DNA of 46,268 nt. It comes from Pseudomonas kairouanensis (GTDB lineage Bacteria > Pseudomonadota > Gammaproteobacteria > Pseudomonadales > Pseudomonadaceae). The stretch spans positions 1-46,268 of the forward strand of contig NZ_QUZU01000047.1 of assembly GCF_004682055.1 (NCBI RefSeq), in the 5' to 3' direction. Within the stretch, counting starts at the first letter, position 1. Every line of letters begins with the position of its first letter. Below the pieces are notes generated by a model that saw only the letters and a list, made by a program, of their open reading frames with translations, did no database searches and had not been told where the DNA came from. A program made the position numbers and the translations under genes. Positions 31,884 through 38,979 of this stretch are shown one piece after another.

Positions 31884-32129
31884 TCAGCGCAGCAGGTACG
31901 GGATCTCGACCTTGACTGCACCGGTGGGGCAATCCTTTTCGCAGGGCATGCAGTACCAGCATTCGTCAAAAGCCATGTAGGCCTTTTGCGTTGCCGGGTT
32001 GATGGCCAACAGGTCCATCGGGCACACGTCGACGCACACGGTGCAGCCTTTTTCGGCAATGCACTTGTCTTCATCGATCGTTACCGGCGCGTTGGAGCGA
32101 AAGAATATTTCCTGGGGCTGGTAAGCCAT
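31884..32129 (-). CDS. AprB-like ferredoxin, two [4Fe-4S] clusters
   Basis: 81 residues, ATG at 32129. The two cluster motifs are KCIAEKGCTVCVDVCPMD (about 23-40) and CWYCMPCEKDCPTGAV (about 57-72). Their spacing, and the CWYCMPC form with Trp next to the second cluster, resemble the beta subunit of adenylylsulfate reductase (AprB), though this protein is shorter than dissimilatory AprB and lacks its C-terminal arm. It probably passes electrons to or from the flavoprotein encoded just upstream. A REP-like palindrome lies in the gap between the two genes; 119 bases separate it from the binding-protein gene. Confidence 0.88.
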   Translation of the reverse strand: MAYQPQEIFFRSNAPVTIDEDKCIAEKGCTVCVDVCPMDLLAINPATQKAYMAFDECWYCMPCEKDCPTGAVKVEIPYLLR

Positions 32130-32174
32130 TTCACGGTGTCCTTGGCGCTTTTAGCGCTCTCTGTTCTTTGTGCG

Positions 32175-32204
32175 TGTGGTGAGCGGGCAAGCCCGCTCAC
32201 CACA
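32175..32204. repeat. REP-like palindrome inside the operon
   Basis: TGTGGTGAGCGGGC (32175-32188) and GCCCGCTCACCACA (32191-32204), perfect 14-bp arms separated by AA. The GTGG-GAGCGGGC...GCCCGCTC-CCAC form is typical of the REP/REPIN palindromes of P. fluorescens-group genomes. Located between the flavoprotein and ferredoxin genes, it may stabilise the upstream message or lower downstream expression. Confidence 0.75.
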
Positions 32205-32208
32205 GCGT

Positions 32209-33939
32209 TCAGGCAGCATCTGCACCGACGCGCAGTCGGTCGTAGGCTTGCAGTTCTTCGGCGTCGAGTGCAATAACGTACGGCTCCACGGGTTTCTTGA
32301 AGCTGACCATCTGACCGTCGTCACCCTTTTTCAGGTGGCAGTGGCAGAACCAGTCGGCGTCATTGCGCTGCGGGTGATCGACACGGTGGTGGTACAGGCC
32401 CCAGCGGCTTTCGGCGCGGTACAGCGAGGCGCGGGCGGCCATTTCGGCGCAGTCGCGGATCACGCTGGTTTCCATGGCGCGCATCAGTTCGTGGGGGTTG
32501 TGGGCTTTCATCTGGTCCAGGTCGCGCTCGATATCGCTGAAGCGCTGCAGACCGATTTCCATCTTGCGAGTGACCTTGGGCGGTTGCAGGTAATCGTTCA
32601 CAAAGCGGCGCAGTTTGTATTCGACCTGGGCCGGCGGCAGGCCGGTTTCACGCTCCAGCGGGGCATAGACGCGGGCCTGTTCGGCCGCGACCTGCTGGGG
32701 GTTGACTGCGCTGAAGCCCTTGTCCGCCACAAACTGCGCCGCGTTGGTGCCGGCGAACCAGCCATAGGTGAAGGCGCCTAGCATGTAGTTGTGCGGCACG
32801 GCGGCCATGTCCCCGGCTGAGTACAAGCCCTTTACCGAGGTTTCGGCGCGTTCGTTCACCCACACGCCCGATGCCGAATGCCCGCTGCAAAAGCCGATTT
32901 CGGAGATATGCATCTCCACCATATCGCTGCGGTAGTCGGTGCCCCGGTTGGCGTGGAACTGGCCGCGGCTGGGGCGTTCGTTGCTGTGCAAGATGGTTTC
33001 GATGTTCTGGATGGTTTCCTCGGCCAGGTGGTCCAGCTTGAGAAACACAGGGCCGTTGCCGCTTTCCAACTCCTGGTGGAACTCCCACATCATCTGGCCG
33101 CTCCAGTAGTCGCACTCGATAAAGCGCTCGCCCTTGTTGTTGGCGGTGTAGCCGCCCAAAGGGCCGGTGACGTAGGCGCAGGCGGGGCCGTTGTAGTCTT
33201 TGATCAACGGGTTGATCTGGAAGCACTCCAGGTTCGCCAGCTCGGCGCCTGCGTGATAGGCCATGGCGTAGCCGTCGCCCGCATTGGTGGGGTTTTCATA
33301 GGTGCCCATCAGGTAGCCGGACGAAGGCAGGCCAAGCCGGCCAGCGGCGCCACAGCACAGGATCACCGCCTTGGCCTTGATCACCTGGAAGTCAGCGGTG
33401 CGGCAGTCAAAACCCATCACGCCGTTGACTGCGCCTTCACTGTCGGTGAGCAAACGGGTGCACACCAGGCGGTTGGTGATGGCCACGCGCGCCCGCTTGA
33501 GTTGGCGGTACAGCACTTTCTTGATGTCGTGCCCTTCAGGCATCGGCAGCACATAGGCACCCATGTGATGGACCTTTTTCACCGCGTAGTCGCCGGTTTC
33601 GTCCTTTTCAAACTTCACGCCCCAGCGGTCCAGTTGTTCGATGGTCTCGAAACTGTGGGTCGCGTAGGCATACACCGCCGCCTGGTTGACGATGCCGTCA
33701 TTGGCGATGGTGATTTCCTTGGTGTACTGCTCCGGCGTGGAGTGGCCGGGAATGATCGCGTTGTTAAGACCGTCCATGCCCATGCTGATGGCGCCACTGC
33801 GCTTGACGTTGGCCTTGTCCACCAACAGTACGCGCAGCGCGGGGTTGGCCTCTTTGGCTTTGATCGCTGCCATCGGCCCGGCGGTACCGCCGCCGATCAC
33901 CACGATGTCGTATTCCAGCTCCAGGGTCTTGCGGCTCAT
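32209..33939 (-). CDS. AprA-like flavoprotein (fumarate reductase/succinate dehydrogenase-type)
   Basis: 576 residues, ATG at 33939 in an ATGA overlap with the GntR gene. The FAD-binding Rossmann motif is YDIVVIGGGTAGPMAAIKA (about 9-28). Later FAD contacts are VILCCGAAGRLGLPSSGYL, NAGDGYAMAYHAGAEL and GLYSAGDMAA. The capping region has YVTGPLGGY and the C-terminal helical domain ends near DADWFCHCHLKKG. Overall it resembles the alpha subunit of adenylylsulfate reductase and related soluble flavoproteins more than membrane-bound SdhA, and it is paired with an AprB-like ferredoxin. Sat, QmoABC and cytochrome anchors are absent, so it is not a sulfate respiration enzyme. Substrate unknown; organosulfur redox chemistry is inferred from the ABC genes. 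Confidence 0.87.
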   Translation of the reverse strand: MSRKTLELEYDIVVIGGGTAGPMAAIKAKEANPALRVLLVDKANVKRSGAISMGMDGLNNAIIPGHSTPEQYTKEITIANDGIVNQAAVYAYATHSFETIEQLDRWGVKFEKDETGDYAVKKVHHMGAYVLPMPEGHDIKKVLYRQLKRARVAITNRLVCTRLLTDSEGAVNGVMGFDCRTADFQVIKAKAVILCCGAAGRLGLPSSGYLMGTYENPTNAGDGYAMAYHAGAELANLECFQINPLIKDYNGPACAYVTGPLGGYTANNKGERFIECDYWSGQMMWEFHQELESGNGPVFLKLDHLAEETIQNIETILHSNERPSRGQFHANRGTDYRSDMVEMHISEIGFCSGHSASGVWVNERAETSVKGLYSAGDMAAVPHNYMLGAFTYGWFAGTNAAQFVADKGFSAVNPQQVAAEQARVYAPLERETGLPPAQVEYKLRRFVNDYLQPPKVTRKMEIGLQRFSDIERDLDQMKAHNPHELMRAMETSVIRDCAEMAARASLYRAESRWGLYHHRVDHPQRNDADWFCHCHLKKGDDGQMVSFKKPVEPYVIALDAEELQAYDRLRVGADAA

Positions 33940-34697
33940 GGGCGGTTGCCTCGTTCACGGTCGATGCGCAGGCGATACTGGAAGGCGTCGCCACGGTAAT
34001 ACAGGTGTTCAAAGTCCACGGGCTGGCCGTCGGCGGTGTGGGTCAGGCGCTCGATGTGCATGATCGGCGAGCCGGGCTCCACGTTCAGCGCCTGGGTCAG
34101 GTCGCTGTCGGCCAGCACCGCATCGATGGCCACGTCGGCGTGGCCCAGGTGCAAATCGCAGTCGTTTTCCAGGATCAGGAAGATGTCGCGGGTCACCAGG
34201 TCGGCTTTTTCCAGGCGCTCCCCCAGCGCCTGGGGCAGGTAGGTGATTTCCAGCGATACCGGCTCGCGATTGATCAGGCGAACCCGCTTGATCTGCGCCA
34301 CCGTGGCGCCCTCTTCCAACCCCAGGCGCTCGGCCACTTGCTTGTCAGCCGGCACAAAGCGAAAACTGCGCAGGCGGTTGATCACCTCAAAGCCGCGTTC
34401 GGTCATCGACTCCCCCAGGCCGCGCAAGGTGCTGACGTTCTGGAATGCCTTGGGCTTGGACACGAACGTACCCTTGCCATGGATCTTGAAGATCAGCCCT
34501 TCCTTCTGCAGGTCCCCCAGGGCCTGGCGCACGGTGATGCGACTGACCTTGTAGCGTGTACCCAACTCGCTTTCGGACGGCATCTGGGTGTTGGGCGGGT
34601 ACTGGCCATCCAGAATGCCGCTGCGCAGCAAATCACGCAGCTGGGTATGCAAGGGGATACTGGACAGTGGGGATAAGGCGGCGGTGGAATCGTTCAT
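33936..34697 (-). CDS. GntR-family (HutC/UTRA) transcriptional regulator
   Basis: About 253 residues from the ATG at 34697; an in-frame GTG 9 bases upstream is the alternative. The N-terminal winged helix (about residues 15-75) has the HutC-type signature LHTQLRDLLRSGILDGQYPPNTQMPSE and YKVSRITVRQALGDLQKEGLIFKIHGKGTFV. The UTRA ligand domain follows, with INREPVSLEITYLP and the closing VDFEHLYYRGDAFQYRLRI. It is the first gene of the operon and overlaps the flavoprotein by 4 bases. A perfect palindrome just upstream is its probable operator, so it likely represses its own operon until a substrate-like ligand binds. Confidence 0.92.
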   Translation of the reverse strand: MNDSTAALSPLSSIPLHTQLRDLLRSGILDGQYPPNTQMPSESELGTRYKVSRITVRQALGDLQKEGLIFKIHGKGTFVSKPKAFQNVSTLRGLGESMTERGFEVINRLRSFRFVPADKQVAERLGLEEGATVAQIKRVRLINREPVSLEITYLPQALGERLEKADLVTRDIFLILENDCDLHLGHADVAIDAVLADSDLTQALNVEPGSPIMHIERLTHTADGQPVDFEHLYYRGDAFQYRLRIDRERGNRP

Positions 34698-34708
34698 CAA
34701 AGTCACTT

Positions 34709-34726
34709 GTCATAACGAGTTATGAC
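34709..34726. promoter_or_regulatory. Probable GntR operator
   Basis: GTCATAACGAGTTATGAC: perfect 8-base arms with a 2-base centre, 12 bases upstream of the GntR start. Size and position fit the binding site of a HutC-type dimer blocking the promoter of its own operon. Confidence 0.7.
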
Positions 34727-34881
34727 GTGATCATAGGAAGTCTAAGGGTGGCGGTGGAAATACCGTTTACGCATAAGCTTAAAGCCAACCACTCGTCGGG
34801 GCTGCGCGCCATCCGCTACAACTATCACCAGAGGCGAGCCTACTAATCCCATAGCACCTTTGAAAACCTATGGAGATTGAG

Positions 34882-35739
34882 ATGACTGACTACCCCCGCC
34901 CACCCTTCACTCCCCAGGCCCAGACCGTGCCCGGCGTCCAACAGAAGATGGACCCATACCCGGACTGCGGTGAACAGAGCTACAAAGGTTCTGGCCGGTT
35001 GGCTAACAAGATCGCCTTGATCACCGGCGCGGACAGCGGCATCGGCCGCGCAGTGGCGATTGCCTTTGCCCGTGAAGGTGCCGATGTGGCCATTGCCTAT
35101 CTGGATGAGCACGACGACGCCGCAGAAACCGCACGCTGGGTCGAAGAGGCTGGGCGCCAGTGCCTGTTGCTGCCAGGTGACATCGCGCAAAAGGCCAATT
35201 GCCAGGCTTTGGTGGACAAGACCATCGAACAGTTCGGCCGCATTGACGTGTTGGTCAATAACGCAGCGTTCCAGATGAGTCACGACACCCTCGAAGAGAT
35301 CGAGGATGAGGAATGGGTCAAGACCTTCGATATCAACATCACCGCGATGTTTCGTATCTGCAAGGCCGCCCTGCCCCATATGAAGGCTGGCAGTTCGATC
35401 ATCAATACCAGTTCGGTCAACTCGGACATGCCCAAGCCAACCCTGCTCGCCTACGCCGCCACCAAGGGCGCGATTGCCAACTTCACCGGTGGTTTGGCGC
35501 AATTGCTGGGCAGCAAGGGTATTCGGGTCAACAGTGTGGCGCCTGGCCCGATCTGGACGCCCCTGATCGTCGCCACGATGCCCGACGACGATGTGCAGAG
35601 CTTCGGCAGCGAAACTCCACTCGGCCGCCCAGGCCAACCGGTGGAAGTGGCGCCGATCTACGTGTTGTTGGCATCGGATGAGGCCAGCTACATCTCTGGC
35701 TCACGCTATGCGGTCACCGGGGGCAAACCCATCCTCTAG
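34882..35739 (+). CDS. SDR-family oxidoreductase, YghA-like
   Basis: 285 residues from the ATG at 34882, which has GGAG with 6-base spacing (an ATG 12 bases earlier overlaps that site). The N-terminal arm PRPPFTPQAQTVPGVQQKM, PYPDCGEQSYKGSGRL is typical of the YghA/general-stress SDR subgroup. The Rossmann motif is TGADSGIGRAVAIAF, followed by NNAAFQ, the catalytic Ser in NTSSVNS, YAATK as the Tyr-x-x-x-Lys pair, and PGPIWTPL. It is a soluble NAD(P)-dependent alcohol/aldehyde oxidoreductase of unknown substrate, often linked to stress or glycerol-type polyols. It is convergent with the recombinase pseudogene. Confidence 0.9.
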   Translation: MTDYPRPPFTPQAQTVPGVQQKMDPYPDCGEQSYKGSGRLANKIALITGADSGIGRAVAIAFAREGADVAIAYLDEHDDAAETARWVEEAGRQCLLLPGDIAQKANCQALVDKTIEQFGRIDVLVNNAAFQMSHDTLEEIEDEEWVKTFDINITAMFRICKAALPHMKAGSSIINTSSVNSDMPKPTLLAYAATKGAIANFTGGLAQLLGSKGIRVNSVAPGPIWTPLIVATMPDDDVQSFGSETPLGRPGQPVEVAPIYVLLASDEASYISGSRYAVTGGKPIL

Positions 35740-35745
35740 GCCACT

Positions 35746-36660
35746 TCACAAATCAAAGCGATCCACCGCGCGGCGCCGCTCATTGTCGTCACGCACGTCA
35801 TAACTGGCGGTGGTCTGGATGTTGGTGTGGTGCGCCAACTTCTGCGCAATCGACAGGTCATGCTCCTCGATCACCCGTGTGATGAATGAGCGACGGAAGT
35901 CATGGGGCATGATCTTGACGCCTACCTGCTCGCCACGCTGGCGGGCGATGTAGTAGATCGCGTGTTTGGTGATGCGCTCGCGGGTGATGTGGCTGCCCCG
36001 GCGAATGCGGTTAAACAGGAAGGTGTCGTCCTGTTCGCCGTCCTTGAGTTGTTCGCGACGAAAATCCAGCCAGGCCTGTAACTTCGCAAATGCCCAGTCC
36101 GGCGCGTATTTGAGCAGTTCCTTGTTGCCCTTGCCGATCACCCGCAGGCTGCGCTCGGCAAAGTTGATCTGGGCCAGGTCCAGGTTTACCGATTCGGACT
36201 TGCGCATCCCCGAGCCGTACAGAATGCCGATCAGCGCTGCATCCCGCAGGCCCTGGGGACGCGGGTCGGCGGCGCAGACCTCCATCATCTCGCGGATCAA
36301 CGTACGCCGCAGGTTGCGGCCCTGGCCCAGGCGCGTACCCGGCGACGGCTTGACCGTACGCATGCGCAGCAGGTGCTCCTGGCTGATCAGGTTCATGCGT
36401 CAGGCTTCGTTCATCACGCCGCGCACCGCATTCACATACAACGACGAGGTATTGGGCGCATACCCGTCCTCGCGCAACGCCGCCACCAGAGCGATCACCT
36501 GTTCGGGCTGCAACAGGTGCCAGTCGATGTCTTCGAGGTTGATGTCTTCAAAGCCCAGCCGGTCGGCGGCGTCCTGCAGCACGTAGCGCATGGTCAGCTG
36601 GCTGGAGGGCGCCAGACGGGTGAGGTAAAGGGTCAGCGGGTTGCGGATAGACTCAGTCAA
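35746..36660 (-). pseudogene. Tyrosine recombinase interrupted by one in-frame TGA
   Basis: A single frame of 305 codons from ATG 36660 to stop 35746-35748 is broken only by TGA at 36400-36402. The N-terminal part (86 residues) is a SAM-like core-binding domain ending VNAVRGVMNEA. The C-terminal part resumes RMNLISQEHL and holds a complete catalytic domain: Arg in LYGSGMRKSESV, Lys in VIGKGNKE, HDFRRSF, His in KLAHHTNIQTT and the nucleophile in ASYDV. A TGG-to-TGA change of one Trp codon explains the break. The two halves could be separately made, but the second has no good ribosome site. Alternatives are stop read-through or a sequencing error. Confidence 0.85.
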
Positions 36661-36679
36661 GGTAGATCAGCCTTTGGAT

Positions 36680-36719
36680 TAAATACCTCGAACAAGCCGT
36701 TGTTTAATCGAGGTATTTA
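36680..36719. promoter_or_regulatory. Long inverted repeat upstream of the recombinase
   Basis: TAAATACCTCGA (36680-36691) and TCGAGGTATTTA (36708-36719): perfect 12-base arms with a 16-base spacer that itself holds AACAA...TTGTT. It begins 20 bases upstream of the recombinase start. It may be an operator or a recombination site of this recombinase, or a terminator for the gene ending at 36769; no U-tract is seen. Confidence 0.55.
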
Positions 36720-36768
36720 GTGAATTGGCGAGGGCCGAGTCTAACGCAAGCACGGCCCTGGCACAAAG

Positions 36769-37581
36769 TCACGGGGCCGTGTCGTCGTCCTCGGTGGGCA
36801 CAGGCGGCTGGGTCTGCGCCTGGCCCCATTCACTGTCTTGCTTGTGCATCAGGGCAAACCATTGCTCACGCATGAAGCTCAGGTAGGCTTCGGGCGCCTT
36901 GGCAAAATCCTTCTCGTCGCCGTAACAACCCGGCAATGGCAGCTCCGTGCCCTGCTCCTTGTATTGGCTGACCAACGCCTGTTGCGCCGCCACGCTGCAA
37001 TCCTTGGGCAGTGGCATGCCGCGCAGTGCGCCAGCTTCTTCGTCCCACCAGCTGGCGCCATAGCGGTCAACGCCGCGCAGGCGAAACTTCTGCGACTTGC
37101 CAACGTGCATGATCAGTTTGAATTCGTTGGGGCTGACATCACTGGTACAGGTGCGCGAGTAACCCACGGTGGCCTGGGTGATGCCGTCGCCGGTCAGGTC
37201 GGTGACCTGGGTTGCGGCCATGTCAAAACGCAGTGCTGCGTCGAACTGGCAATGCTGCACATCGTCGTAGAGCATCCACACGCGCTTGGGGCGGTTGCCG
37301 TCGATCAGGTATTGGGCGGCATAGACAAACGCTGACTGGGTGCCGTCATCGTCACGCTCGCTGACCTGTTCGGCCAGCACCAGCAGGTTCTTGCCTTGGC
37401 GATCGTCCCAGGTATAGGCGGCGATCTGCTTGCCACGCACTTCCACGCCGTCCGGTACCTGGTCGATGCTGGTCAACGCCACGCTGTCGTCAGCCCGCAC
37501 GGTGGTGACACACGCCACCCCCATCAACAACCCCATCAACACTGGCCGCAAATGGCCGCGTAAAAGCTGCACGCTATTCAT
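36769..37581 (-). CDS. Periplasmic hypothetical protein
   Basis: 270 residues, ATG at 37581. A signal peptide (RPVLMGLLMGVACVTTVRA) directs it to the periplasm. The core VRGKQIAAYTWDDRQGKNLLVLAEQVSERDDDG (blocks AAYTWDDRQGKNLLVL and QVSERDDDGTQSAFVYAAQY) and DLTGDGITQATVGYSRTCTSDVSPNEFKLIM (key D-x-DGI) resembles the M949_RS01915-type proteins annotated with surface polysaccharide biosynthesis, as far as I recall. Its function is not shown. It is divergent from the arn operon and occupies the place where arnB might be expected. Confidence 0.65.
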   Translation of the reverse strand: MNSVQLLRGHLRPVLMGLLMGVACVTTVRADDSVALTSIDQVPDGVEVRGKQIAAYTWDDRQGKNLLVLAEQVSERDDDGTQSAFVYAAQYLIDGNRPKRVWMLYDDVQHCQFDAALRFDMAATQVTDLTGDGITQATVGYSRTCTSDVSPNEFKLIMHVGKSQKFRLRGVDRYGASWWDEEAGALRGMPLPKDCSVAAQQALVSQYKEQGTELPLPGCYGDEKDFAKAPEAYLSFMREQWFALMHKQDSEWGQAQTQPPVPTEDDDTAP

Positions 37582-37947
37582 CCGAGTACCCTGGCAAGAG
37601 AGGGCTTACTTTACCGGCACTTGAGAGGCATTGCAGAGAAGATTCTTCAATAAATCCGATTGCGCACTGATTAAACCCAGTGCTGACTGACCCCTGATTA
37701 CTTAGCTGAACCCTGGCTGTCTACCTGTCAAATAAACGAGTTTTTCATCCGGCTTTCATATTCGTTCTACATTTTTACGCTTAGTCTTTATTGCAGAACT
37801 TCAGAGCAAACCGCGTTACACCGGCTAACCTGTTGATTACGCTTTATCTTTGGCACCGTTTCTCAAGTTTGCGGTCTAGACGTTCGCCCCATGATTGTTG
37901 CTGTATTCACGCGCCAAGTTGCTCTAACCCCCCGAGGTCATGAATCT
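37582..37947. promoter_or_regulatory. Upstream region of the arn operon
   Basis: 366 bases without a gene, AT-richer than the surroundings, between a divergent periplasmic protein gene and arnC. It must hold the arn promoter. I looked for the PmrA-type direct repeat CTTAAG/TTAAG and saw no convincing copy; CTTAGTCTTTATT at about 37781 is only loosely similar. No arnB is present. A three-codon frame ATG-AAT-CTT-TGA (37940-37951) overlaps the proposed arnC start. Confidence 0.5.
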
Positions 37948-38979
37948 TTGAAACCCTACCCTATTCATTGCGTGTCGATCGTTATCCCGGTCTACAACGA
38001 ACAAGAAAGCCTGCCCGAATTGCTGCGACGCACCACCGCAGCGTGCAAGCAACTTGCCTACGAATACGAAATCATCCTGGTGGATGACGGTAGCCGCGAC
38101 AACTCGGCCCAAATGCTCGAAGACGCCGCCGCGCAAGCGGGCAGCCAGGTGGTCGCGGTCATCCTCAACCGCAACTATGGCCAACACGCCGCGATCATGG
38201 CCGGTTTCGAGCAATGCCGGGGCGATGTAGTGATTACCCTCGATGCCGACCTGCAGAACCCGCCCGAAGAGATCCCGCGCCTGGTGGAACAAGCGGCGCG
38301 TGGCTATGACGTGGTCGCCACCGTGCGCAATAACCGCCAGGACTCGGCCTTTCGCCGCTGGCCATCACGCCTGATCAACCTGGCGGTGCAACGCTCCACC
38401 GGCGTGGCCATGACCGACTACGGCTGCATGCTGCGCGCGTACCGGCGCACCATCGTCGACGCCATGCTCGCCTGCCGTGAACGCAGCACGTTTATCCCTA
38501 TTCTGGCCAACGGTTTTGCCCGCCACACCACCGAGATTTTGGTGCACCACGCCGAGCGTGAGCACGGCGAGTCCAAATACAGCGCCATGCGCCTGATCAG
38601 CCTGATGTTCGACCTGCTGACGTGCATGACCACCACCCCCTTGCGCCTGTTGTCCATTGTCGGTTTCAGCCTGGCGGCCCTGGGCATGCTGTTTGCCTTT
38701 GCGTTGATCGTGCTGCGGCTGGCCTTCGGCGCCGAATGGGCGGGCGACGGCATGTTCGTGCTGTTCGCCGTGCTGTTCGTGTTCACAGGTGGCCAGTTCA
38801 TCGGCATGGGCCTGCTGGGCGAATACCTGGGCCGCATGTACAGCGACGTGCGCGCCCGCCCACGGTTCTTTATCGAAAAAGTGCTGCGCAACCAACCGGC
38901 GGCACCCGCCCCCACGGTTGTCGTTGACGGCTTGGCGTCTTCCCACACTTCTACTTCTGCTGATCAGGTCCAATCATGA
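37948..38979 (+). CDS. arnC: Undecaprenyl-phosphate 4-deoxy-4-formamido-L-arabinose transferase
   Basis: 343 residues from TTG at 37948 (KPYPIHCVSIVIPVYNEQESL), chosen because relatives begin KPYPI and GAGG lies 10 bases upstream; the frame is open to an ATG at 37891 without a ribosome site. GT2 fold: VDDGSRD, ITLDADLQNPPEEIP with the DxD, and RNYGQHAAIMAGFEQ. Two C-terminal membrane helices (about 235-260 and 270-295). It transfers L-Ara4FN from its UDP donor to undecaprenyl phosphate on the cytosolic face. First arn gene present here; its stop overlaps arnA by ATGA. Confidence 0.93.
   Translation: MKPYPIHCVSIVIPVYNEQESLPELLRRTTAACKQLAYEYEIILVDDGSRDNSAQMLEDAAAQAGSQVVAVILNRNYGQHAAIMAGFEQCRGDVVITLDADLQNPPEEIPRLVEQAARGYDVVATVRNNRQDSAFRRWPSRLINLAVQRSTGVAMTDYGCMLRAYRRTIVDAMLACRERSTFIPILANGFARHTTEILVHHAEREHGESKYSAMRLISLMFDLLTCMTTTPLRLLSIVGFSLAALGMLFAFALIVLRLAFGAEWAGDGMFVLFAVLFVFTGGQFIGMGLLGEYLGRMYSDVRARPRFFIEKVLRNQPAAPAPTVVVDGLASSHTSTSADQVQS

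Noticed and set aside
32878..33999. 373-codon frame on the + strand
   Set aside because: Antisense to the AprA-like flavoprotein.
37781..37793. PmrA-type box before arnC
   Set aside because: CTTAGTCTTTATT is too far from the CTTAAG repeat pattern to be claimed.
37891..37947. ATG at 37891 as arnC start
   Set aside because: No ribosome site; relatives begin at KPYPI, which fits the TTG at 37948.
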